Of a stretch of 8,477 nt of DNA, positions 1-6,594 are shown piece by piece. Source of the DNA: Clostridia bacterium (lineage in GTDB: Bacteria > Bacillota > Clostridia > Oscillospirales > Acutalibacteraceae). The DNA is taken from assembly GCA_017559885.1 (NCBI GenBank), contig JAFYQN010000037.1:1-8477 (forward strand), read 5' to 3'. A program made the position numbers and the translations under genes. The notes beneath the pieces were generated by a model that worked only from the letters and a program-made list of their open reading frames with translations, was not told the DNA's origin and did no database searches. The stretch's first letter is position 1. The number at the start of each line of letters is the position of its first letter.

Positions 1-1
1 C

Positions 2-142
2 AGTTTTGCTTTTTCGGCCTCACTTGCTGAAAATCTTACCTATTTAATGCAAATGGTATTTCCATCGGTACTTTACACAAGCATATTTGCAGTTCCGTTT
101 TATTATCTTGAGAAAAAACTATATAGCACTTTCTATAAATAA
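2..142 (+). CDS. mreD: Rod shape-determining protein MreD, C-terminal end (partial)
   Basis: An open frame enters from the left edge and ends at TAA 140-142, giving 46 residues. The segment is hydrophobic and aromatic, with a probable last membrane span (LYTSIFAVPFYYLEKKL) and a short basic tail (KKLYSTFYK), as at the C-terminus of MreD. MreD is a polytopic membrane protein of the elongasome, working with MreB, MreC, RodA and PBP2 in lateral wall synthesis. The identification rests on this short tail and on the position 36 bp upstream of a class B PBP2 gene, the usual mreBCD-mrdA order in Bacillota. Another small membrane protein cannot be excluded from so little sequence. Confidence 0.7.
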   Translation, partial: SFAFSASLAENLTYLMQMVFPSVLYTSIFAVPFYYLEKKLYSTFYK

Positions 143-178
143 ACTTTATATCATTTCCTGAAAGCGAGGTGACTTTAA

Positions 179-2164
179 ATGCCGTTTACAAAAAAACATC
201 AATCATCACTTACCGTATTATCGATACTGCTTGTAATCGTGTTGGTGCTGTACTCTGCGCGAGTTTATTCCATACAAATAATCAACTCTTCAAAATACTC
301 CTCTAATGCGAAGGGTAGTTCCGCTTCAAGAACGGCAGTTATTAAAGCGCCCCGTGGTGAAATTCTTGACCGTTACGGCAGACAAATTGCCGCAAATCGC
401 GACGGATATAACGTTGTTTTTAATAAAGCGTATGTAAAGGACAATTTAAACGACATAATTTTAAGTCTTGTAAATCTACTCGATGAAAAAGGCGTTGAAC
501 ATAAGGACAGGCTTCCGTTAGAATATACCCACCCTTACAATTTTAAAGAGGGCGAGTCAACCGAAAAACTTATTAAAACGCTTGACCTTGCCGATTACGC
601 TACGGCAGACAACTGTTTTACCCGACTTGTAGAACGTTACGAACTTGAAAATTATTCCCTTGATGAACAACGAAAAATTGCAGGTGTTCGCTACAGTATG
701 GAAATTGAAGATTTTTCTATTTCATATCCGTACACCTTTGCAGAAGATATCCCCACCGAACTTATGCGCAAAATATCGGAATCGCATTTTATGTTAGACG
801 GCGTTTCGGTAGACGTTGTTCCTTTTAGATATTATCCCGACACCTCCCTTGCCGTAAATCTTATCGGCACAGTAGGACCAATTTACGAAGAAGATTGGGC
901 AGAAGGCGAAAATTACAAAGAACGCGGATACGCTTTCGACGACAAAGTAGGTAAAAGTGGTATTGAATATTATGCTGAAGAACACCTTCGCGGTACCGAC
1001 GGTGAAATTACCTATTATCTTGATGACGAAGGAAATATAATTGATAAAGAAATTACCAAAAAAGCCGTTCCCGGTAAATCGGTAATGCTTACCCTCGACG
1101 CTAAAATGCAACGCACCGTGCAAGACGCTTTGGCTTCAACCGTACGCGAATTACAAAGCAAGGGCGGTACTGCTCGCGCAGGCGCCGCAGTGGTAATTGA
1201 TATAAACACAGGCGGTGTTATCACCTCGGCAAACTATCCAACGTATGATACCGCTACCATGTCAGAAAATTATGACGCGCTCCTTGCCGACCCCACAAAT
1301 CCCCTTACCGACCGCGCATTTCAGGGTGTGTACCCAATTGGTTCTACCATAAAACCAATTGTTGCGGCGGCGGCGCTTGAAAACAATCTTTACAACACAA
1401 GCGAAACCATCTATTGCGCCCGTGAATATAAATATTTTAGCGACTACACACCAAGTTGTATGCACTTTCACGGACATATGGGGCTTAACGCGGCTCTTTC
1501 AAAAAGTTGCAACTATTTCTTTTTTGAACTTGGTCGTCGTGTCGGCGCTATTACAATGACCGACTATTTCAAACAATTTGGTTTGGGTGTTAAAACAGGC
1601 GTTGAAGTAAATGATAGCGCAGGCATTTTGGTTGAACCCACGTCTAACGGTTTCGGCGGTGACACGTTGCAAATTTCAATCGGTCAGATGAACGCATTTA
1701 CTCCACTTCAACTTGCAAACTACGTTGCTACCTTCGCTAACGGTGGCACACACTATAAGGTAACTCTTATCGACAAAATAGTGTCTTACGATATGACCAA
1801 AGTATACGACGATTGTGACCCTACGGTAGTTAACACCGTATCACTTAAAGACCACACTATCTCGTCTATAAAGGCAGGTATGTTATCGGTTACTGTCGAC
1901 GGTACAGGTCAGGCGGCGCTTGGCGACTACCCAATAAAACTTGGTGGTAAAACAGGTACCGCACAGGTTAAAGGCAAGGCAGACCACTCTACCTTTATTT
2001 TGTTCGCGCCCTATGATAACCCCGAAATTGCAATCTCGGTAGTGCTTGAACACGGCGCATCAGGTTATGCTTCGGGTACTTTGGTACGACAAATACTCGA
2101 CTCTTATTTCTATTCTTCCGAAGACATCGTATCAGACATACCACCGTTTACCGTATTAGAATGA
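179..2164 (+). CDS. mrdA: Penicillin-binding protein 2 (class B, elongasome D,D-transpeptidase)
   Basis: This 661-residue class B PBP cross-links peptidoglycan stem peptides outside the membrane as partner of the RodA glycosyltransferase. A basic N-terminus is followed by one membrane anchor (about residues 10-27). The PBP dimer/pedestal domain starts with the RGEILDRYGR motif (59-68) and runs to about 290. The transpeptidase domain carries all three catalytic motifs: S389-T-I-K392 (acyl-enzyme serine), S443-C-N445 and K591-T-G-T594. Length and order are normal for MrdA/PBP2; SpoVD/PbpB relatives usually add PASTA domains, which are absent here. GAGGTGA at 166-172 is well spaced from the ATG. 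It follows probable mreD by 36 bp with no terminator, so it is probably the last gene of an mre operon. The nearby MinD points to a shape/division locus. Confidence 0.95.
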   Translation: MPFTKKHQSSLTVLSILLVIVLVLYSARVYSIQIINSSKYSSNAKGSSASRTAVIKAPRGEILDRYGRQIAANRDGYNVVFNKAYVKDNLNDIILSLVNLLDEKGVEHKDRLPLEYTHPYNFKEGESTEKLIKTLDLADYATADNCFTRLVERYELENYSLDEQRKIAGVRYSMEIEDFSISYPYTFAEDIPTELMRKISESHFMLDGVSVDVVPFRYYPDTSLAVNLIGTVGPIYEEDWAEGENYKERGYAFDDKVGKSGIEYYAEEHLRGTDGEITYYLDDEGNIIDKEITKKAVPGKSVMLTLDAKMQRTVQDALASTVRELQSKGGTARAGAAVVIDINTGGVITSANYPTYDTATMSENYDALLADPTNPLTDRAFQGVYPIGSTIKPIVAAAALENNLYNTSETIYCAREYKYFSDYTPSCMHFHGHMGLNAALSKSCNYFFFELGRRVGAITMTDYFKQFGLGVKTGVEVNDSAGILVEPTSNGFGGDTLQISIGQMNAFTPLQLANYVATFANGGTHYKVTLIDKIVSYDMTKVYDDCDPTVVNTVSLKDHTISSIKAGMLSVTVDGTGQAALGDYPIKLGGKTGTAQVKGKADHSTFILFAPYDNPEIAISVVLEHGASGYASGTLVRQILDSYFYSSEDIVSDIPPFTVLE

Positions 2165-2171
2165 TTTTAAA

Positions 2172-2200
2172 TTGACATAAATTTCCTTTTGTGATAAAAT
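2172..2200 (+). promoter_or_regulatory. Sigma-A promoter of the minD-mgsA-hisS-aspS block
   Basis: TTGACA (2172-2177), a 17-bp spacer and TAAAAT (2195-2200), with an upstream TG (2192-2193) giving an extended -10. Transcription would start near 2207, leaving a leader of about 30 nt before minD. It lies directly after the mrdA stop and uncouples the downstream block from mre/mrdA transcription, although read-through is also possible because no terminator separates them. Confidence 0.82.
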
Positions 2201-2238
2201 GTTATGATAAATAAAAGACAAGGGAGGGACCGTAATAA

Positions 2239-2970
2239 ATGGGTATTTGTTTAGCTACTACTTCAGGTAAAGGTGGAACGGGTAAATCTACCGTTTCGTG
2301 CGGTCTGGCGCTTGTTTTTTCAAAACTTAACAAAAGTGTGTTGCTTGTTGATATGGACGAGGGGCTTCGTTGTCTTGACCTACTTTTAGGAATTGACAGC
2401 AACGTGGTTTTTGACCTTTCGGATATATTAAACGGCGCTCCTATTTTAGACGGCACCTACACACTACCTCAAAATAGTAATATAAGTGTAATCCCTGCTC
2501 CCCATCAACTTGGCGCTATCGACCCTGACGCTCTTGCCGATTTTGCAAAAAGAGCAAAACTGATGTACGATATCGTTATATTTGATTTCCCTGCAGGTCT
2601 TGATTTTTCACTTTATACCGCAATCGGTGATGACGCTCAGTTTTTAACCGTTTGCAATCCCGATCCCGTATCGGTTCGCGATGCCGCAGCGGTTTGCGCA
2701 TCTTTGCCGCAAACAAAAAATGACGCGCGACTTATAATAAACCGATTTGATGCAGAATATATAAAAAAGAAGATATATAGCAACATAGACGATATAATAG
2801 ATGTATCAGGTTTTAGACTTTTAGGTTTAGTACCTCAAAGCACAGAACTTATGTTGCTTAGTATAAATCACAATATAAACAAAAAATCACGAGCATTCAA
2901 AGCGCTTTATCGCATTGCCGAAAGACTTTTAGGCAATGAGGTAAGGTTGCCTAAAATAAAAAAGATATAA
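2239..2970 (+). CDS. minD: MinD-like septum-site ParA/MinD family ATPase (short form)
   Basis: A 243-residue P-loop ATPase of the MinD/ParA family; classical MinD dimerises on the membrane with ATP and recruits the division inhibitor MinC. The deviant Walker A SGKGGTGKST (9-18) has the signature lysine K11 and the P-loop lysine K16. The switch I region is DMDEGLRCLD (38-47), close to the MinD DxDxGLRNLD pattern, and D116-F-P-A-G matches the MinD DxPAG motif. The protein is about 20-25 residues shorter than typical MinD (around 265-270). Its C-terminus, ending RLPKIKKI, is basic but includes a proline, so the membrane-targeting amphipathic helix is short or divergent. AGGGAGG at 2221-2227 supports the ATG. 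No minC precedes it and no minE fits in the 30-bp gap to the next gene. A ParA-like ATPase with another role is possible. Confidence 0.85.
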   Translation: MGICLATTSGKGGTGKSTVSCGLALVFSKLNKSVLLVDMDEGLRCLDLLLGIDSNVVFDLSDILNGAPILDGTYTLPQNSNISVIPAPHQLGAIDPDALADFAKRAKLMYDIVIFDFPAGLDFSLYTAIGDDAQFLTVCNPDPVSVRDAAAVCASLPQTKNDARLIINRFDAEYIKKKIYSNIDDIIDVSGFRLLGLVPQSTELMLLSINHNINKKSRAFKALYRIAERLLGNEVRLPKIKKI

Positions 2971-3000
2971 ACAATTGTTTTTTTCAAGGGGGCAAAATTT

Positions 3001-3402
3001 ATGACAATTGCATTAATTGCACACGACGCAAAAAAAGAACTTATGGTACAGTTTTGTATTGCATATTGCGGTATTTTAAGCCGACATAACATTGTGTCAA
3101 CCGGCACAACAGGCAAAACTGTTTCAGAAGCTACCGGTCTTGAAATCACTCGCTTTTTGGCAGGCGCTCAAGGTGGCGCGCAACAAATCGCATCGCGCAT
3201 TGGTTGTGATGAAATTGATTTATTGTTGCTCTTCCGCGATCCGCTTAATCCAAAGCCCACCGAACCCGATGAGCAGGCCCTTTTGCGCCTTTGTGACGTA
3301 CACAACATCCCCGTTGCTACCAATATTGCCACAGCCGAGGTGCTTATTCACGGTCTTGACCGCGGTGATCTTGATTGGCGCGAGATTCTTAAAAATTCAT
3401 AA
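3001..3402 (+). CDS. mgsA: Methylglyoxal synthase homologue lacking the catalytic Asp
   Basis: A 133-residue MGS-fold protein, full length for the family, which converts dihydroxyacetone phosphate to methylglyoxal plus phosphate. Family signatures are clear: IALIAHDAKK (3-12) with H8, the phosphate-binding STGTTG (33-38), RDPLN (79-83), ALLRLCDVHNIPVATN (93-108) and a DRGDLDW tail. However, the nearly invariant GGDQQ is GGAQQ (58-62), so A60 stands where E. coli has Asp71, the catalytic base. The PHxPD motif is P-T-E-P-D (86-90), so T87 replaces His98, while D80 and D90 (E. coli Asp91, Asp101) are kept. The alignment is ungapped over this stretch (offset 11). The fold is certain, but activity is doubtful. 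AAGGGGG upstream supports the ATG. It follows minD by 30 bp and precedes hisS by 35 bp, so it is co-transcribed. Confidence 0.88.
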   Translation: MTIALIAHDAKKELMVQFCIAYCGILSRHNIVSTGTTGKTVSEATGLEITRFLAGAQGGAQQIASRIGCDEIDLLLLFRDPLNPKPTEPDEQALLRLCDVHNIPVATNIATAEVLIHGLDRGDLDWREILKNS

Positions 3403-3437
3403 CAAAAATAAAATATAAGTCAGGAAGTTATTAAAAA

Positions 3438-4742
3438 ATGGCAGAAATTAACCGTGCAATAAAAGGCACGAACGATATGTTACCTACCGACTCTCACAAA
3501 TTTCAATTTGTCGAGGGCAAAATGCTCGAAACAGCTTCGCTTTACGGTTTTCGTGAAATTCGCGTTCCCGTGTTCGAGCATACCGAAGTGTTTCAACGCA
3601 GTGTTGGTGATACCACCGACGTTGTTCAAAAAGAAATGTATACCTTTGACGATAAAGGCGGTCGTTCTATAACACTCCGCCCTGAACTTACCGCAGGCGT
3701 AGTTCGCAGTGTTATCGAACACGGACTTGTAAACGGCGCGTTGCCCGTTAAGGTTTGTTACATTGGCGGTTGCTACCGCTACGAAAAACCCCAAGCAGGT
3801 CGCCTTCGCGAGTTTCATCAATTTGGCGTAGAATGTTTTGGCGCGGCTTCTCCTGCCGCCGATGCCGAAGTTATTTCATTAGGTCTTCAAGTCCTTGAAA
3901 CCGTAGGCATTCAAAATATTTCACTTGAAATAAACTCAATAGGTTGTCCCGAGTGTCGCAAAAACTACCACAAAGCGTTAAGCGAGTATTTTGCTTCTCA
4001 CATTGATACCCTTTGTGAAACCTGTCGCGATAGACTTTCTCGCAATCCTATGCGTATACTTGACTGCAAATCCCCTGTTTGTTCGGCGCTCGCAAAGGAT
4101 GCTCCAAAGGTTATTGATTTCTTGTGCGACGAGTGTCAAGACCACTTTGACGGTGTTAAAGCGCATCTTGATGCCGCAGGAATTAAATATACAGTAAATC
4201 CACAAATTGTTCGCGGACTTGACTACTATACCAAAACAGTGTTTGAGTTTGTTTCGGGCGATATCGGCGCGCAAAGCACAGTTTGCGGCGGTGGTCGTTA
4301 TGACGGTCTTGTTTCACAAATGGGCGGTCCACAGGTTGCAGCGCTTGGTTTTGGTATGGGCATTGAGCGACTTATGCTTGCGCTCCAAAACCAAAACGCC
4401 CTCTTCCCCGAGGCAAAAAAATGCGATATATATATTGCGCCAATGGGTACTGCGGCAGCAGTTAAAGCAACCGCGCTTTGTACCGCGCTTCGCCGTGACG
4501 GATTTGAAGCGCAATGCGACGTTTGCGGCAGAGGTCTTAAAGCGCAAATGAAATATGCCGATAAAATCGGCGCGCTTTATAGCGCAGTTATAGGTGATAA
4601 CGAAATTGCCGAAAACAAAGTAAATGTTAAAAATATGACTACAGGTGAAATCACAGAGGTTTGTCTTGATGATTTTTCCGAGCAGTTTATGCAAATAAAA
4701 CTCGATGCTGCGCTCTCTTCACTTGAAGAGTCAGTATTGTAA
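3438..4742 (+). CDS. hisS: Histidyl-tRNA synthetase (class II)
   Basis: A 434-residue HisRS charging tRNA-His in the cytoplasm. Class II elements appear in order: motif 1 region around PVFEHTEVF (44-52), R81-P-E-L, motif 2 around CYRYEKPQAGRLREFHQFG (112-130), the histidine-specific RGLDYYT (259-265), GGGRYDGL (284-291) and motif 3 GFGMGIERL (304-312). A Rossmann-like anticodon-binding domain follows (about 329-420). The insertion domain has cysteine pairs C170/C173, C193/C196, C210/C215 and C230/C233, a possible metal-binding set that I recall as common in Bacillota HisRS. AGGAAG at 3422-3427 is 10 nt before the ATG. Only 35 bp separate it from mgsA, with no T-box leader, so it depends on upstream transcription. 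aspS follows after 16 bp, the usual hisS-aspS pair. Confidence 0.97.
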   Translation: MAEINRAIKGTNDMLPTDSHKFQFVEGKMLETASLYGFREIRVPVFEHTEVFQRSVGDTTDVVQKEMYTFDDKGGRSITLRPELTAGVVRSVIEHGLVNGALPVKVCYIGGCYRYEKPQAGRLREFHQFGVECFGAASPAADAEVISLGLQVLETVGIQNISLEINSIGCPECRKNYHKALSEYFASHIDTLCETCRDRLSRNPMRILDCKSPVCSALAKDAPKVIDFLCDECQDHFDGVKAHLDAAGIKYTVNPQIVRGLDYYTKTVFEFVSGDIGAQSTVCGGGRYDGLVSQMGGPQVAALGFGMGIERLMLALQNQNALFPEAKKCDIYIAPMGTAAAVKATALCTALRRDGFEAQCDVCGRGLKAQMKYADKIGALYSAVIGDNEIAENKVNVKNMTTGEITEVCLDDFSEQFMQIKLDAALSSLEESVL

Positions 4743-4758
4743 TTTAGAAGGTGTTTTT

Positions 4759-6549
4759 TTGAAACTTGATAGAATGAATGGACTTAAGCGCACCCACTAC
4801 TGCGGTACGCTTACAAAAAATGAAATTGACAAGGAAGTTGTTGTTTGCGGTTGGGTACAACGTCAACGTGACTTGGGCGCATTAATATTTGTTGATTTGC
4901 GTGACCGCACAGGTATTGTGCAGTTGGCATTTGACGACAACACCGACCGTGAAATTTTTGATAAAGCATTCGCCCTTCGTAGCGAATTTGTCGTTATGGC
5001 AAAGGGTAAAGTTCGTATGCGTTCTTCAATCAATACCGAGATTGCTACAGGCGAGATTGAAATTGAAGTAGACGAACTTAAAGTGTTGGGCGAATCAAAG
5101 ACTCCTCCTTTTGAAATTGTTGAAAACAGCAACGCAAAAGAGGATTTACGTCTTAAATACCGTTATCTCGACCTTCGTCGCGCTGATTTACAAAAGAATA
5201 TTCTTATGCGCCACAAGATAGCAAAGGTAACACGCGATTACTTTGACGAAAACGGATTTATTGAGCTTGAAACTCCAACCCTTATTAAATCTACTCCCGA
5301 AGGCGCTCGCGACTATCTTGTGCCTTCACGTATTCACAAGGGTAATTTCTTTGCCCTTCCACAATCCCCTCAAATGTACAAGCAGCTTTTGATGCTTTCA
5401 GGTTTTGACCGCTATATGCAATTAGCAAGATGCTATCGCGACGAAGACTTGCGTGCAGACCGTCAACCCGAGTTTACTCAAATCGACCTTGAAATGTCAT
5501 TTGTTGAGCGCGATGACGTGTTCGCTATTGCCGAGGGTTACGTTAGCCGTTTGTTCCGCGAGGTATTAAACGTAGATATTCCTACCCCACTACCACGTAT
5601 GCGTTACGACGACGATATGAACGACTACTGTTCAGACAAGCCCGACACACGCTTTGATATGAAGATTAAGGATATTTCCGACATCGTAGAAAACTGTGGT
5701 TTTGGCGTGTTTGCCGATACGGTTAAAAACGGCGGTACAGTTCGCGCTATTACTGCAAAGAACGCAGTTGACACCTATTCTCGTAAAGAGATTGATAAAC
5801 TTACCGAAGAAGCAAAGGGTATTGGCGCTCGCGGTCTTGCGTTTATTCGTTGGGTAGAAGATACACCAACCTGCTCATTCGCTAAATTTATGACCGAGAA
5901 TGAAATGAACGCAATCCTTACTCGCACAGGCGCCGAAAAGGGCGACGTTGTATTTATCGTTGCCGATAAAAAGTCACTTACCCTATCGGTTCTCGGCGCG
6001 CTTCGTCTTATGGTTGCAAAACGCCTTGGAATTATCCCTGAAAATCAGTATAATTTCTTGTGGATTACCGAGTTCCCAGTCTTTGAATATAACGAAGAAA
6101 CAGGCAATTGGGATGCTATGCACCATCCATTTACATCTCCTCTTGACGAGTGCATCCCCTACCTTGAAAGTGCGCCTGAAAAGGTTTATGCAAACGCTTA
6201 TGACCTCGTACTCAACGGTACCGAACTTTCAAGCGGTTCAATCCGTATAACCGACCCTGAACTTCAAGCCCAAATGTTTAGAGCGTTAGGTCTTAGTGAT
6301 GAAGAGGCCGAGCAAAAGTTTGGCTTCCTTACAGGAGCGTTCCGTTACGGCGCCCCACCACACGGCGGTATGGGTATTGGTCTTGACCGACTTTGTATGA
6401 TAATGACAGGCAGCGATTCACTCCGCGACGTTATCGCATTTCCTAAGGTTGCAACCAGCGCCGAACTTATGTCAGGCGCGCCTGGTCCTGTTGATGACGT
6501 TCAACTCGGCGACCTTGCAATCGCAATTATTAAAGAAGATAAAGAATAA
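4759..6549 (+). CDS. aspS: Aspartyl-tRNA synthetase, bacterial type (TTG start)
   Basis: This class IIb synthetase charges tRNA-Asp. I take TTG 4759 as the start: AGAAGGTG (4746-4753) lies 5 nt upstream and the product is 596 residues, a normal length. The in-frame ATG at 4705 would overlap hisS by 38 bp, and the ATG at 4774 is 20 nt from the ribosome-binding site. Domains: N-terminal OB-fold anticodon domain (about 1-115, with CGWVQRQRDLG), KYRYLDLRR (133-141), QSPQMYKQLLM (202-212), motif 2 RCYRDEDLRADRQPEFTQID (224-243), the bacterial GAD insertion (about 295-425) and motif 3 GIGLDRLCMI (539-548). One small change is YCSDKPD at 290-296, where YGSDKPD is usual. It is the last gene before a strong terminator. 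Whether it also mischarges tRNA-Asn cannot be judged here. Confidence 0.96.
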   Translation: MKLDRMNGLKRTHYCGTLTKNEIDKEVVVCGWVQRQRDLGALIFVDLRDRTGIVQLAFDDNTDREIFDKAFALRSEFVVMAKGKVRMRSSINTEIATGEIEIEVDELKVLGESKTPPFEIVENSNAKEDLRLKYRYLDLRRADLQKNILMRHKIAKVTRDYFDENGFIELETPTLIKSTPEGARDYLVPSRIHKGNFFALPQSPQMYKQLLMLSGFDRYMQLARCYRDEDLRADRQPEFTQIDLEMSFVERDDVFAIAEGYVSRLFREVLNVDIPTPLPRMRYDDDMNDYCSDKPDTRFDMKIKDISDIVENCGFGVFADTVKNGGTVRAITAKNAVDTYSRKEIDKLTEEAKGIGARGLAFIRWVEDTPTCSFAKFMTENEMNAILTRTGAEKGDVVFIVADKKSLTLSVLGALRLMVAKRLGIIPENQYNFLWITEFPVFEYNEETGNWDAMHHPFTSPLDECIPYLESAPEKVYANAYDLVLNGTELSSGSIRITDPELQAQMFRALGLSDEEAEQKFGFLTGAFRYGAPPHGGMGIGLDRLCMIMTGSDSLRDVIAFPKVATSAELMSGAPGPVDDVQLGDLAIAIIKEDKE

Positions 6550-6555
6550 AAAAAC

Positions 6556-6587
6556 AACCCCACAGAGAAATCTTTCTCTGTGGGGTT
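6556..6587. terminator. Bidirectional intrinsic terminator between aspS and the lipoprotein gene
   Basis: A near-perfect inverted repeat pairs 6556-6569 with 6574-6587 (core CCCCACAGAGAA / TTCTCTGTGGGG) around a 4-nt loop. On the plus strand it is followed by a T-rich tract (to 6596), and on the minus strand by the complement of the A-run at 6548-6554. It starts 7 nt after the aspS stop and lies 7 nt beyond the stop of the convergent minus-strand gene, so it can end transcription from both sides. Confidence 0.93.
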
Positions 6588-6594
6588 TATTCTT

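Noticed and set aside
794..1123. 109-codon minus-strand open frame inside mrdA
   Set aside because: Antisense shadow of a conserved coding region, with no ribosome-binding site or promoter. The same applies to the other internal antisense frames in hisS, aspS and minD.
2971..3000. Hidden minE between minD and mgsA
   Set aside because: Only 30 bp are available and they hold the mgsA ribosome-binding site.
3403..3437. T-box leader or own promoter for hisS
   Set aside because: The gap is only 35 bp, and neither a T-box core nor paired -35/-10 hexamers are visible.
4705..4758. Upstream ATG start for aspS
   Set aside because: It overlaps hisS, has no ribosome-binding site and adds 18 residues not expected in AspRS. 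TTG 4759 is better.
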